Shown one piece after another: positions 1 to 6,001 of a stretch of 13,283 bases of DNA. This DNA comes from an uncultured cyanobacterium. GTDB lineage: Bacteria > Cyanobacteriota > Cyanobacteriia > Cyanobacteriales > Chroococcidiopsidaceae. The notes beneath the pieces are model-generated. The model did not search any database and was not told the DNA's origin. It was given only the letters and a program-made list of their open reading frames with translations. Every line of letters begins with the position of its first letter. The stretch's first letter is position 1. Location of the stretch: assembly GCA_946221495.1 (NCBI GenBank), contig CAMIFA010000144.1, forward strand, positions 1 through 13,283, given 5' to 3'. Made by a program: the position numbers and the translations under genes.

Positions 1-58
1 AAAAAGATGGTACTATGGACTCGATTTTTAGCATAATAAAGCTAGGGGATTACAACTA

Positions 59-64
59 TATAAT
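59..64 (+). promoter_or_regulatory. candidate -10 box upstream of the rfb operon
   Basis: A perfect TATAAT lies 44 bases before the rfbC start in an AT-rich leader. No convincing -35 hexamer is present at the usual spacing; the sequence there is ATAAAG. It would therefore be a promoter recognised mainly through the -10 box, or one helped by an activator. In such AT-rich DNA a chance match is quite possible. Bases 1-108 otherwise hold no gene. Confidence 0.3.
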
Positions 65-108
65 TAGTAGTATTATTTTTGGAGTGATTTGATATTCAGC
101 ATTAAGAA

Positions 109-654
109 ATGAACATTTTGTCAACTGAAATCGCTGACGTTTTGATTATCGAGCCTCGTGTCTTCGGAGACGATCGCGGTTTTTTCTACGAAAGTTATAA
201 CGAAAAAGCTTTCATGGAGAAAACTGGGTTGTTGGTTAACTTCGTCCAAGATAACCATTCGCGTTCTACCCAAAACGTTCTACGGGGGCTACACTACCAA
301 ATTCAGCAGCCACAAGGAAAATTAATCAGAGCGATCGCCGGTACTATTCTTGATGTCGCTGTCGATATTCGTAAAAGCTCCCCTACCTTTGCTCAATGGG
401 TAAGTTGCATTCTCAGCGCCGAAAATAAACGCCAACTTTGGATACCCCCCGGATTTGCTCACGGTTTCCTAGTAACTTCAGAAACAGCTGAAGTCCTTTA
501 CAAAACTACCGACTACTACGCCCCCCAACACGAACGCTGTCTGCTGTGGAATGACCCCGATATTGCTATTGATTGGTTTTTAGCCGCCTCACCGATACTC
601 TCTGCTAAAGACAAAGCCGGGCAACCCTTGACAACAGCCGAAGTCTTCCCGTAA
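109..654 (+). CDS. rfbC: dTDP-4-dehydrorhamnose 3,5-epimerase (RmlC)
   Basis: This cytoplasmic enzyme epimerises C3 and C5 of dTDP-4-dehydro-6-deoxy-D-glucose, the third step to dTDP-L-rhamnose. The 181-residue length is typical of the family. Visible signatures are the early FGDDRGFFYE segment (19-28), RGLHYQ at 59-64 with the catalytic-type His62, Lys71, WIPPGFAHGF (111-120) of the cupin barrel, the Tyr131 region, and LSAKDKAG near the end with Asp168. These match the active-site His, Lys, Tyr and Asp known in Salmonella RmlC. The ATG is preceded in frame by a TAA three bases upstream, so no longer start is possible. The ribosome site is weak: only AAGAA touches the start, and GGAG at 81-84 is too far away. 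It is the first of five same-strand polysaccharide genes. The family call is secure. Confidence 0.95.
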   Translation: MNILSTEIADVLIIEPRVFGDDRGFFYESYNEKAFMEKTGLLVNFVQDNHSRSTQNVLRGLHYQIQQPQGKLIRAIAGTILDVAVDIRKSSPTFAQWVSCILSAENKRQLWIPPGFAHGFLVTSETAEVLYKTTDYYAPQHERCLLWNDPDIAIDWFLAASPILSAKDKAGQPLTTAEVFP

Positions 655-695
655 CACAAGCCTTGCTAAAGTTTAAGAGGATTAGGTATAATTGC

Positions 696-1607
696 ATGAA
701 TCAATCAATTCTACTCATCGGTAGCACAGGGCAATTAGGTCAAGAACTGCAACAGATCCTTGCACCCTACTCAAATGTTATTACTGTCGCCCGTCCTAAC
801 ATAGACCTTGCTCAACCAGACTCTGTACGCCAGATTGTCACACAAGTGCAGCCACAAGTGATAATTAACGCAGGTGCTTACACTGCTGTAGACAAAGCTG
901 AAAGCGAACCTCAAATAGCAAAAGCTGTTAACGAAATTGCTCCTGGTGTGCTTGCTCAAGAAGCTAAAAAACTAGGAGCCTTTTTAATTCATTTTTCTAC
1001 TGATTACGTTTTTGATGGCGATCGCAGCCTTCCTTATCTAGAAACTGACAAAACAAACCCCTTGAGCGTCTATGGTGAATCTAAACTGAGTGGTGAACTA
1101 GCAATTCGGTACAACAGCGATAACCATATTATCATTCGTACTAGCTGGGTTTATGGCGTTCATGGTAAAACTAACTTTGTTAAAACCATGCTCAAATTAG
1201 GAGCTGAACGCGAAGAAATTTGCGTCGTTAGTGATCAAATTGGTAGTCCGACTTGGACAGGAGACATAGCTAGTACCGTAGCTAAACTGCTTCCCCAATT
1301 AGAACCATCTATTGGCGGTACATATCATTACACAAACAGTGGTATTGCTAGCTGGTACGACTTCGCAGTTGCTATTTTTGAAGAAGCACAACAACTTAAC
1401 TTTCCTTTAAAAGTTGAGCGCGTTATCCCAATTGCTACTGCTGATTATCCGACTGCGGCACAACGTCCTGCTTATTCTGTCCTTTCCTGTGCGAAAATAA
1501 CCAAGACTTTAGGAACTCCCCCCCCGCACTGGCGACAGGGACTTAGAAAAATGCTGGCTCAACTAAGCGCCAATACTTATGAAAGCACTAATTCTCTCCG
1601 GCGGTAA
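696..1607 (+). CDS. rfbD: dTDP-4-dehydrorhamnose reductase (RmlD)
   Basis: This enzyme reduces dTDP-4-dehydro-L-rhamnose with NAD(P)H to dTDP-L-rhamnose, the last step of the pathway. It is an extended short-chain dehydrogenase with the nucleotide-binding GSTGQLG at residues 9-15, STDYVFDG at 101-108, the catalytic YGESK at 126-130 (YxxxK), and the substrate-side QIGSPTWTGD at 181-190, all classic for RmlD. I chose the ATG at 696 (303 residues) over a TTG at 663. The family begins directly with the Rossmann strand, and the longer start adds only a basic 11-residue leader. AAGAGG at 675-680 is a possible, somewhat distant ribosome site. The gene lies 41 bases after rfbC. Its last 29 bases overlap the start of rfbA in another frame, which implies translational coupling. 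Confidence 0.95.
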   Translation: MNQSILLIGSTGQLGQELQQILAPYSNVITVARPNIDLAQPDSVRQIVTQVQPQVIINAGAYTAVDKAESEPQIAKAVNEIAPGVLAQEAKKLGAFLIHFSTDYVFDGDRSLPYLETDKTNPLSVYGESKLSGELAIRYNSDNHIIIRTSWVYGVHGKTNFVKTMLKLGAEREEICVVSDQIGSPTWTGDIASTVAKLLPQLEPSIGGTYHYTNSGIASWYDFAVAIFEEAQQLNFPLKVERVIPIATADYPTAAQRPAYSVLSCAKITKTLGTPPPHWRQGLRKMLAQLSANTYESTNSLRR

Positions 1608-2655
1608 AGGCACACGCCTCCGTCCTCTGACTTATACTGGAGCTAAACAGCTTGTCCCAGTCGCTAATAAACCAATTCTTTGGTACGGCATTGAAGAAAT
1701 AGTTGCTGCTGGAATTACCGATATCGGCATTATCGTTAGTCCGGAAACTGGTAGAGAAGTGCAAACCAAAACTGGTACAGGCGATCGCTTTGGCGCTAAT
1801 ATCACCTACATCCTTCAAGAAAAACCAGCTGGACTTGCTCACGCTGTCCAAATTGCCCAGCCGTTCTTAGGTGATGAACCTTTTATCATGTATCTGGGTG
1901 ATAACTTAATTCAACAAGGCGACTTAAGCCACTTTTTACAGCGATTTAATCAAAAAGACTTAGATGCTTTAATTTTGCTGCGTCAAGTAGCTAATCCTAG
2001 CGCTTTTGGGGTTGCCAAAGTAGACGAACACGGGCGCGTTTTAGAGTTAGTAGAAAAACCGCAAGTTCCGCCTTCAAATCTTGCGCTTGTCGGCGTTTAT
2101 TTCTTCTCCCATATTATTCATCAGGCGATCGCTTGCATCCAACCCTCGGCTAGAGGAGAATTAGAAATTACAGATGCAATCCAATGTCTAATTAACCAGC
2201 AAAAGCAAGTATCAGCTTGCAACCTTGAAGGCTGGTGGCTAGATACCGGAAAAAAAGACGATCTCCTCGAAGCTAACCGCTTAATTCTTGATACTTGTTT
2301 AACAGCTTCAATCTTGGGGGAAGTAGATGCCCAAAGTCAGGTAATCGGGCGGGTAGAAATTGGGGCGCGATCGCAGATAATTAACTGTACAATTCGCGGT
2401 CCTGTTGTAATTGGCAGTGATTGTTACTTAGAAAATTGTTTTATTGGTCCTTACAGTAGCATTGCCGATCAAGTAATCATGATGGACACTGATTTAGAAC
2501 ACAGTGTAGTTTTACAGGGCGCTCAAATTGCTAGAATTCATCAACGGATTATTGATAGTGTAATTGGGCAACGCGCCCAGATAACTGTTGCCCCCCGTCG
2601 TCCTAAAGCTTTACGCTTTCTAATTGGTGATGACTGTCAAATTGAATTAGCGTGA
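1579..2655 (+). CDS. rfbA: glucose-1-phosphate thymidylyltransferase, long form
   Basis: This enzyme condenses glucose 1-phosphate with dTTP to give dTDP-glucose, the entry step to dTDP-sugars. The nucleotidyltransferase signature GGKGTRLRP is at residues 8-16, followed by KQLVPVANKPI, with YLGDNL (metal-binding Asp) near 105-110. At 358 residues it belongs to the long RmlA type (StrD-like). Beyond about residue 245 it carries a hexapeptide-type left-handed beta-helix, seen as repeated V/I-I-G spacing such as VIGRVEIGARSQI. The short RmlA enzymes of enterobacterial rhamnose operons, about 290 residues, lack this tail. Long forms are often tied to other deoxysugars as well, so the neighbouring rfbC and rfbD are what point to rhamnose here. 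The start overlaps rfbD by 29 bases, and the stop overlaps the next gene as GTGA. Confidence 0.92.
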   Translation: MKALILSGGKGTRLRPLTYTGAKQLVPVANKPILWYGIEEIVAAGITDIGIIVSPETGREVQTKTGTGDRFGANITYILQEKPAGLAHAVQIAQPFLGDEPFIMYLGDNLIQQGDLSHFLQRFNQKDLDALILLRQVANPSAFGVAKVDEHGRVLELVEKPQVPPSNLALVGVYFFSHIIHQAIACIQPSARGELEITDAIQCLINQQKQVSACNLEGWWLDTGKKDDLLEANRLILDTCLTASILGEVDAQSQVIGRVEIGARSQIINCTIRGPVVIGSDCYLENCFIGPYSSIADQVIMMDTDLEHSVVLQGAQIARIHQRIIDSVIGQRAQITVAPRRPKALRFLIGDDCQIELA

Positions 2656-3512
2656 TTTACTTTTTAACAGTTAATTATTATTCAACATATTTAGTTAATA
2701 AATTAATTAATTCTATTCAAGCTAACAATAATACTTCGTACAAAATAGTTATTATTAATAACTCGCTTGAAGATGATTCTATTTATTTACTCAAGTCGAA
2801 ATCTGTACTAATTCTTGAAGCAGGTAGTAATATAGGCTTTGGTAGAGCTTGCAACTTAGGCTTAGACTGGATTTATGCTCAAGATGCTCAAGCAATTGTT
2901 TGGCTAATTAATCCAGATACATTTATTGTCAAATCTGCGTCTGATAAAGTAAATTCATTTTTTGAAGCTCATCCAGAGCTTTCAATTGTTGGCACAATTA
3001 TTTATACTCCTGATAATCAAATTTGGTTTGCTGGCGGTAAGTTTATTGCGGCTAGAGGAGCAATTTTAAATAAAAATACTTGTATTGATTCTGATGCAGA
3101 GTATATTCTTTGTGACTGGGTTTCAGGTTGTAGCTTATTAATTAATCTTGCTAAGTTTCCTAACTGTCCGCAATTTGACCCAATTTATTTTCTTTACTAT
3201 GAAGACTTCGATTTTTGTAAACGTTATGCTGCTCAAAATCATTTAATTGCAGTTACTAAAAAATTAAGTGTGATTCATAGTCCCTCATCTATTACTAATA
3301 AAAATATAGTTGTAAAAATTAAACATAGTACCTATAGCTATTTAGTAACAATAGAAAGATATACCAATAAGCTAGTTCTAATAATAAGATTAGTTCGACT
3401 ACTTATTTACGCAATTATCCTAATTTTAGTAAAACCAAAAGTAGCATTTGGTAAACTTTATGGCGTATTACTTTATTTGAGGCGATCGCTGCCATTTTGT
3501 CACCAGTCTTAG
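2652..3512 (+). CDS. family 2 glycosyltransferase (rhamnosyltransferase-like)
   Basis: This is probably an inverting sugar transferase acting at the inner face of the plasma membrane during polysaccharide assembly, perhaps using the dTDP-rhamnose made by the preceding genes (inference). The GT-A fold is visible: the N-terminal strand IYFLTVNYY, INNS (35-38), the GSNIGFGRACNLGL segment (58-71) typical of WbbL/RfbF-like enzymes, NPDT at 87-90 in the DXD position, and YYEDFDFCKR at 182-191 with the catalytic-type ED pair. Residues about 241-260 form a hydrophobic helix, so the C-terminus is membrane associated. It starts with GTG and overlaps rfbA's stop by four bases (GTGA). Base composition is unlike its neighbours: about 31% GC over 2701-2940 against about 46% in sampled rfbA lines. 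The acceptor and exact sugar are unknown. Confidence 0.85.
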   Translation: MIYFLTVNYYSTYLVNKLINSIQANNNTSYKIVIINNSLEDDSIYLLKSKSVLILEAGSNIGFGRACNLGLDWIYAQDAQAIVWLINPDTFIVKSASDKVNSFFEAHPELSIVGTIIYTPDNQIWFAGGKFIAARGAILNKNTCIDSDAEYILCDWVSGCSLLINLAKFPNCPQFDPIYFLYYEDFDFCKRYAAQNHLIAVTKKLSVIHSPSSITNKNIVVKIKHSTYSYLVTIERYTNKLVLIIRLVRLLIYAIILILVKPKVAFGKLYGVLLYLRRSLPFCHQS

Positions 3513-4612
3513 TCAACCTCTCGTTCCTCACCACCAAACCAACAGGAATAACAACTTACGCCACTAACCTCGTTCCTCACCTCCATAGCCTCAACCCCAC
3601 ATTACTATCCCCTCTCGCCTCTCGCCTCCCCCCCTTTCAAAGGGGGGCAACGGGGGGATCCCCTCTTGCCTCCGACTACACCTACTATCCAGTACCCCCA
3701 GATTTAAACCCTGACTACGGCACAAAAGGACATCTGCGCCGCTTGTTGTGGACGCAACTACAACTAAGGCAAATTTACAAACAACTACGTTCAAGCCTGC
3801 TGTTTTCCCCTGTTCCGGAAGCGCCTTTATTTGCCAACTGCCGCTACATTGTCACGGTTCACGATCTTATTCCTCTGCGCTTCCCTAAGCCCTTTTCACC
3901 GCTTACTAACTACCAACGCTACTATGTGCCGCAAGTGTTGGCACAAGCACAACACATCATTTGCAACTCCACCGCCACAGCCCAAGATATTAGTCATTTT
4001 TTCCAGATTCCAGCTAGTAAAATTACACCGATCCTGCTAGCACACGATGCAAATCACTTCCGATTTCTCAACTTGCCTAGAAGCAACTACTTTCTTTACA
4101 TCGGTAGGCACGATCCTTATAAGAATTTACAGAGAATAATTGCTGCCTTTGCGGCATTAAAAAACCCTGACTACGAACTTTGGCTAGCCGGATCAATTGA
4201 TTTGCGTTACACTCCTAAGCTGCAAGCTGACATAGAACGACTAAATATAACTACTCGAGTTAAGTTTTTTGACTACGTTCCCTACAGTCAGTTACCAGAC
4301 TTGCTTAATAAAGCGATCGCTCTTGTCTTTCCTTCTCTTTGGGAAGGCTTTGGTTTGCCTGTTTTAGAAGCAATGGCTTGTGGTACGCCTGTGATTACTT
4401 CTAACTTGTCATCTCTAAGCGAAGTTGCAGGAGAAGCTGCCTTATTAGTAAATCCTTATAAAACTGAGGAGATTACTGCCGCTATGCAGGCAATTGTAAC
4501 TGATGCGAACTTGCGATCGCACCTCTCCCAGCTTGGTATTCTTAGAGCTAAACAATTCAGTTGGGCAAAAACAGGACTTGCCACTGTTGAAGTTTTATCT
4601 CGTTTCCTTTAA
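3497..4612 (+). CDS. family 4 (GT-B) glycosyltransferase with repeat-derived insertion
   Basis: This is a retaining GT-B glycosyltransferase, likely adding a sugar to a membrane-linked polysaccharide precursor. The N-terminal KPTGITTYATNL (14-25) is the acceptor-side glycine loop. HDLIPLRFP (122-130) and ICNSTATAQDI follow. GRHDPYKN (203-210) opens the nucleotide-sugar domain, and EGFGLPVLEAMACGTPVI (283-300) carries the E-x7-E motif (Glu283, Glu291). The start is a TTG 16 bases inside the previous gene, with GAGG at 3479-3482 as a distant ribosome site. No ATG or GTG lies near the conserved N-terminus, so the precise start is uncertain. Residues about 37-59 (rich in Ser, Pro, Arg and Gly) are encoded by a low-complexity palindromic repeat and look inserted. 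The stop codon overlaps the stop of the opposing transporter gene. The substrate is unknown. Confidence 0.88.
   Translation: MSPVLVNLSFLTTKPTGITTYATNLVPHLHSLNPTLLSPLASRLPPFQRGATGGSPLASDYTYYPVPPDLNPDYGTKGHLRRLLWTQLQLRQIYKQLRSSLLFSPVPEAPLFANCRYIVTVHDLIPLRFPKPFSPLTNYQRYYVPQVLAQAQHIICNSTATAQDISHFFQIPASKITPILLAHDANHFRFLNLPRSNYFLYIGRHDPYKNLQRIIAAFAALKNPDYELWLAGSIDLRYTPKLQADIERLNITTRVKFFDYVPYSQLPDLLNKAIALVFPSLWEGFGLPVLEAMACGTPVITSNLSSLSEVAGEAALLVNPYKTEEITAAMQAIVTDANLRSHLSQLGILRAKQFSWAKTGLATVEVLSRFL
3605..3673 (+). repeat. short palindromic repeat inserted in frame in the GT4 gene
   Basis: Two CCTCTCG heptamers (3611-3624) are followed by a nine-base C-run/TTT arm (3629-3637) mirrored by AAA/G-run (3639-3647) around a single C. 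A second G-run and the palindrome GGGGATCCCC (3654-3663) follow, then CCTCTTGCCTCC. This C-run/G-run palindrome resembles intergenic repeats I know from many cyanobacterial genomes. Here it is translated as about 23 residues between conserved parts of the GT4 N-terminal domain and keeps the frame. The outer borders are estimated from where ordinary codon composition resumes. Confidence 0.75.
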
Positions 4613-4977
4613 CTTTTCCAAATCACTAACAAAACGCCGCAGGTAATTAATGCTAAACCGATGAGACGGCTGAAAGGAATCGGTTCTCGAAACACAAAGT
4701 AGCCTACTAGTACGGCAAACACATACACTAAAGCAACAGCAGGACCAGCAACACTAAGTTTAACTCGTGTTAATACCAAAATATAAGCGATCGCTCCTAA
4801 GCCATAGCAAGCCAAACCACTTAACAATTCTGGAGTAGTGAGAATGCCTAAAACATGACTAGTCAAATTACTAGTATTAACTTGACCCAGCTTTAATGCT
4901 CCTGCCTTTAGTAGCCACTGTCCAGCAACACTCATTAAAATTGCGATCAGAAACAAGCCAAACTCTGGTAGGGTCAC
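4609..4977 (-). CDS. small four-helix SMR/EamA-type membrane protein
   Basis: This 122-residue integral membrane protein has four hydrophobic helices: about residues 5-26, 43-66, 75-95 and 100-120. It resembles the small multidrug resistance/half-EamA family. Members export cationic compounds, or, as ArnE/ArnF, flip lipid-linked sugars. Features of the family are GQWLLKAGA in helix 1, the G-rich YGLGAIAYILVLTRV stretch and a C-terminal FREPIPFSRLIGLALI segment. The SMR hallmark Glu in helix 1 is absent: helix 1 reads FLIAILMSVAGQWLLK. This argues against a classical drug/proton antiporter and favours the EamA/ArnE-like branch (inference). The start is GTG at 4977, supported by AAGGA (complement of 4987-4991) nine bases upstream; the in-frame ATG further up runs straight into TAA. 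It converges on the glycosyltransferase operon with overlapping stops. A lipid-linked sugar flippase role is plausible but unproven. Confidence 0.75.
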   Translation of the reverse strand: MTLPEFGLFLIAILMSVAGQWLLKAGALKLGQVNTSNLTSHVLGILTTPELLSGLACYGLGAIAYILVLTRVKLSVAGPAVALVYVFAVLVGYFVFREPIPFSRLIGLALITCGVLLVIWKS

Positions 4978-5008
4978 AAAGAAGCATCCTTACATTAACA
5001 ACTGAGTT

Positions 5009-5042
5009 CTCTAGTTTACAGTTAACAGTAATTCAACTAGAG
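5009..5042. promoter_or_regulatory. nested inverted repeat between the transporter and terB-like genes
   Basis: Perfect 8-base arms CTCTAGTT and AACTAGAG enclose a near-perfect palindrome, TTACAGTTAACAGTAA, with one mismatched pair. The element is 32-65 bases upstream of the GTG of the - strand transporter and about 190 bases before the + strand terB-like start. It could be an operator or an mRNA leader hairpin. The rest of 4978-5231 is AT-rich and shows no gene and no convincing promoter hexamers. Confidence 0.4.
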
Positions 5043-5231
5043 CTGATCTTCACTTAATTAGGTGCTAGGGAACATTTCAAACTTAGACTTTTTAGCATAA
5101 ATATTTAGTCGATATCTAATTTAGTTTGGTTAATTATTTCATAAGATTAGTTAATAGCTTATAAGGAAGATTTTAGTGAAAATTATATCAAGACCTGGAA
5201 GTTGAGATAAGATAAAACTCGGAGAATCTTG

Positions 5232-5930
5232 ATGTGTGATTGTATGACAAGCGTTATCAAACCAAATTATACGCCTGAACAAGTTACAGCTTGGCTGCGG
5301 GGACTGCTAGCTATTGCTTGGGCAGATGGCAACTTCGATTCTCAAGAACAACAAACAATTGCTGCTTTAGCGCATGACGAAACATCTCCTGACATAAATC
5401 TCAACTCACTAGAACTTATTAAGCCAGAGGAATTAGCAGCAGTTTTCGGGAAAAACACAGCAGCAGCTCAAAATTTCTTACGTACAGCAGTAATGGTAGC
5501 GATCGCCGATGGCACTTATTCAGTTTCTGAAGATCGGCTATTACACCAGTTCTGTGAAGTTATGGGACAGCAGGAAGAGGTACTAAACGCTCTGCGTCAA
5601 ACTCTCTACGACAGTAATGCCAGTGCCGAGTCAGCTACCCCTATTACTCCTCCCCTGCACAGTGAAACTGAAATTGATGTGCTGCACCCTGTCCGCGATT
5701 GGCTTGATGGGCTAGAAATTCACGACCCCAAAGTCGCACAGTTCTTGTGCAAAATGATTCCCCCCCAATGCCCTTTTGAGCGCGATGTCAAGCTTTTTGG
5801 TCATAAAATCGTTCACATTCCCCCACTTTGTAAGCTCAATCCCCTCTACGAGCAGCTAGTAGGCTTGCGCTTCCGCGCCTTGTCTTACCTAGCGGATGAT
5901 TGCGGCGAAGATGTCTCAGAATATTGTTAG
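5232..5930 (+). CDS. TerB-like domain protein with Mo-dependent nitrogenase C-terminal domain
   Basis: This is a two-domain protein of 232 residues. Residues about 8-125 form a helical TerB-like (tellurite-resistance family) domain. It carries the repeated acidic motifs AWADGNFDSQE and AIADGTYSVSE, spaced about 60 residues apart as in TerB, where such residues bind metal. A low-complexity linker at about 128-148 leads to a C-terminal domain starting at HPVRDWLDGLEI and ending DDCGEDVSEYC. I recognise this as the Mo-dependent nitrogenase C-terminal family (Mo-nitro_C), which occurs in many cyanobacteria including non-fixers; five Cys lie in it. The biochemical role of either domain is not established, so I give no function. 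The ATG at 5232 is favoured over that at 5244 because GGAG (5221-5224) lies 7 bases before it. It precedes obg by 71 bases; co-transcription is possible. Confidence 0.82.
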   Translation: MCDCMTSVIKPNYTPEQVTAWLRGLLAIAWADGNFDSQEQQTIAALAHDETSPDINLNSLELIKPEELAAVFGKNTAAAQNFLRTAVMVAIADGTYSVSEDRLLHQFCEVMGQQEEVLNALRQTLYDSNASAESATPITPPLHSETEIDVLHPVRDWLDGLEIHDPKVAQFLCKMIPPQCPFERDVKLFGHKIVHIPPLCKLNPLYEQLVGLRFRALSYLADDCGEDVSEYC

Positions 5931-5990
5931 GTTAGCTGTCAGCAGTCAGTGGTCAGCCCTTCCCTTAAGCTAATAACTGATAGCTGAACC
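5930..5990 (+). repeat. imperfect long hairpin between terB-like gene and obg
   Basis: GGTTAGCTGTCAG (5930-5942) pairs with CTGATAGCTGAACC (5977-5990) over 13 pairs, with one bulged G and one G-U, around a 34-base loop. The loop contains CAGTCAGTGGTCAG-like repeats common in cyanobacterial spacers. It starts at the last base of the stop codon. There is no U-tract, so it is not a standard terminator. It may be a repeat remnant or an mRNA processing/stability element. Confidence 0.5.
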
Positions 5991-6001
5991 CTCTTAAAAC
6001 T

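Noticed and set aside
663..695. Upstream TTG start for rfbD adding 11 residues
   Set aside because: The added leader (MLKFKRIRYNC) is not typical of RmlD, whose first strand begins at MNQSILLIG; the ATG at 696 is preferred.
3591..3794. - strand reading frame across the palindromic repeat in the GT4 gene
   Set aside because: It is open only because the repeat is low-complexity on both strands; no ribosome site, and it lies within a conserved enzyme gene.
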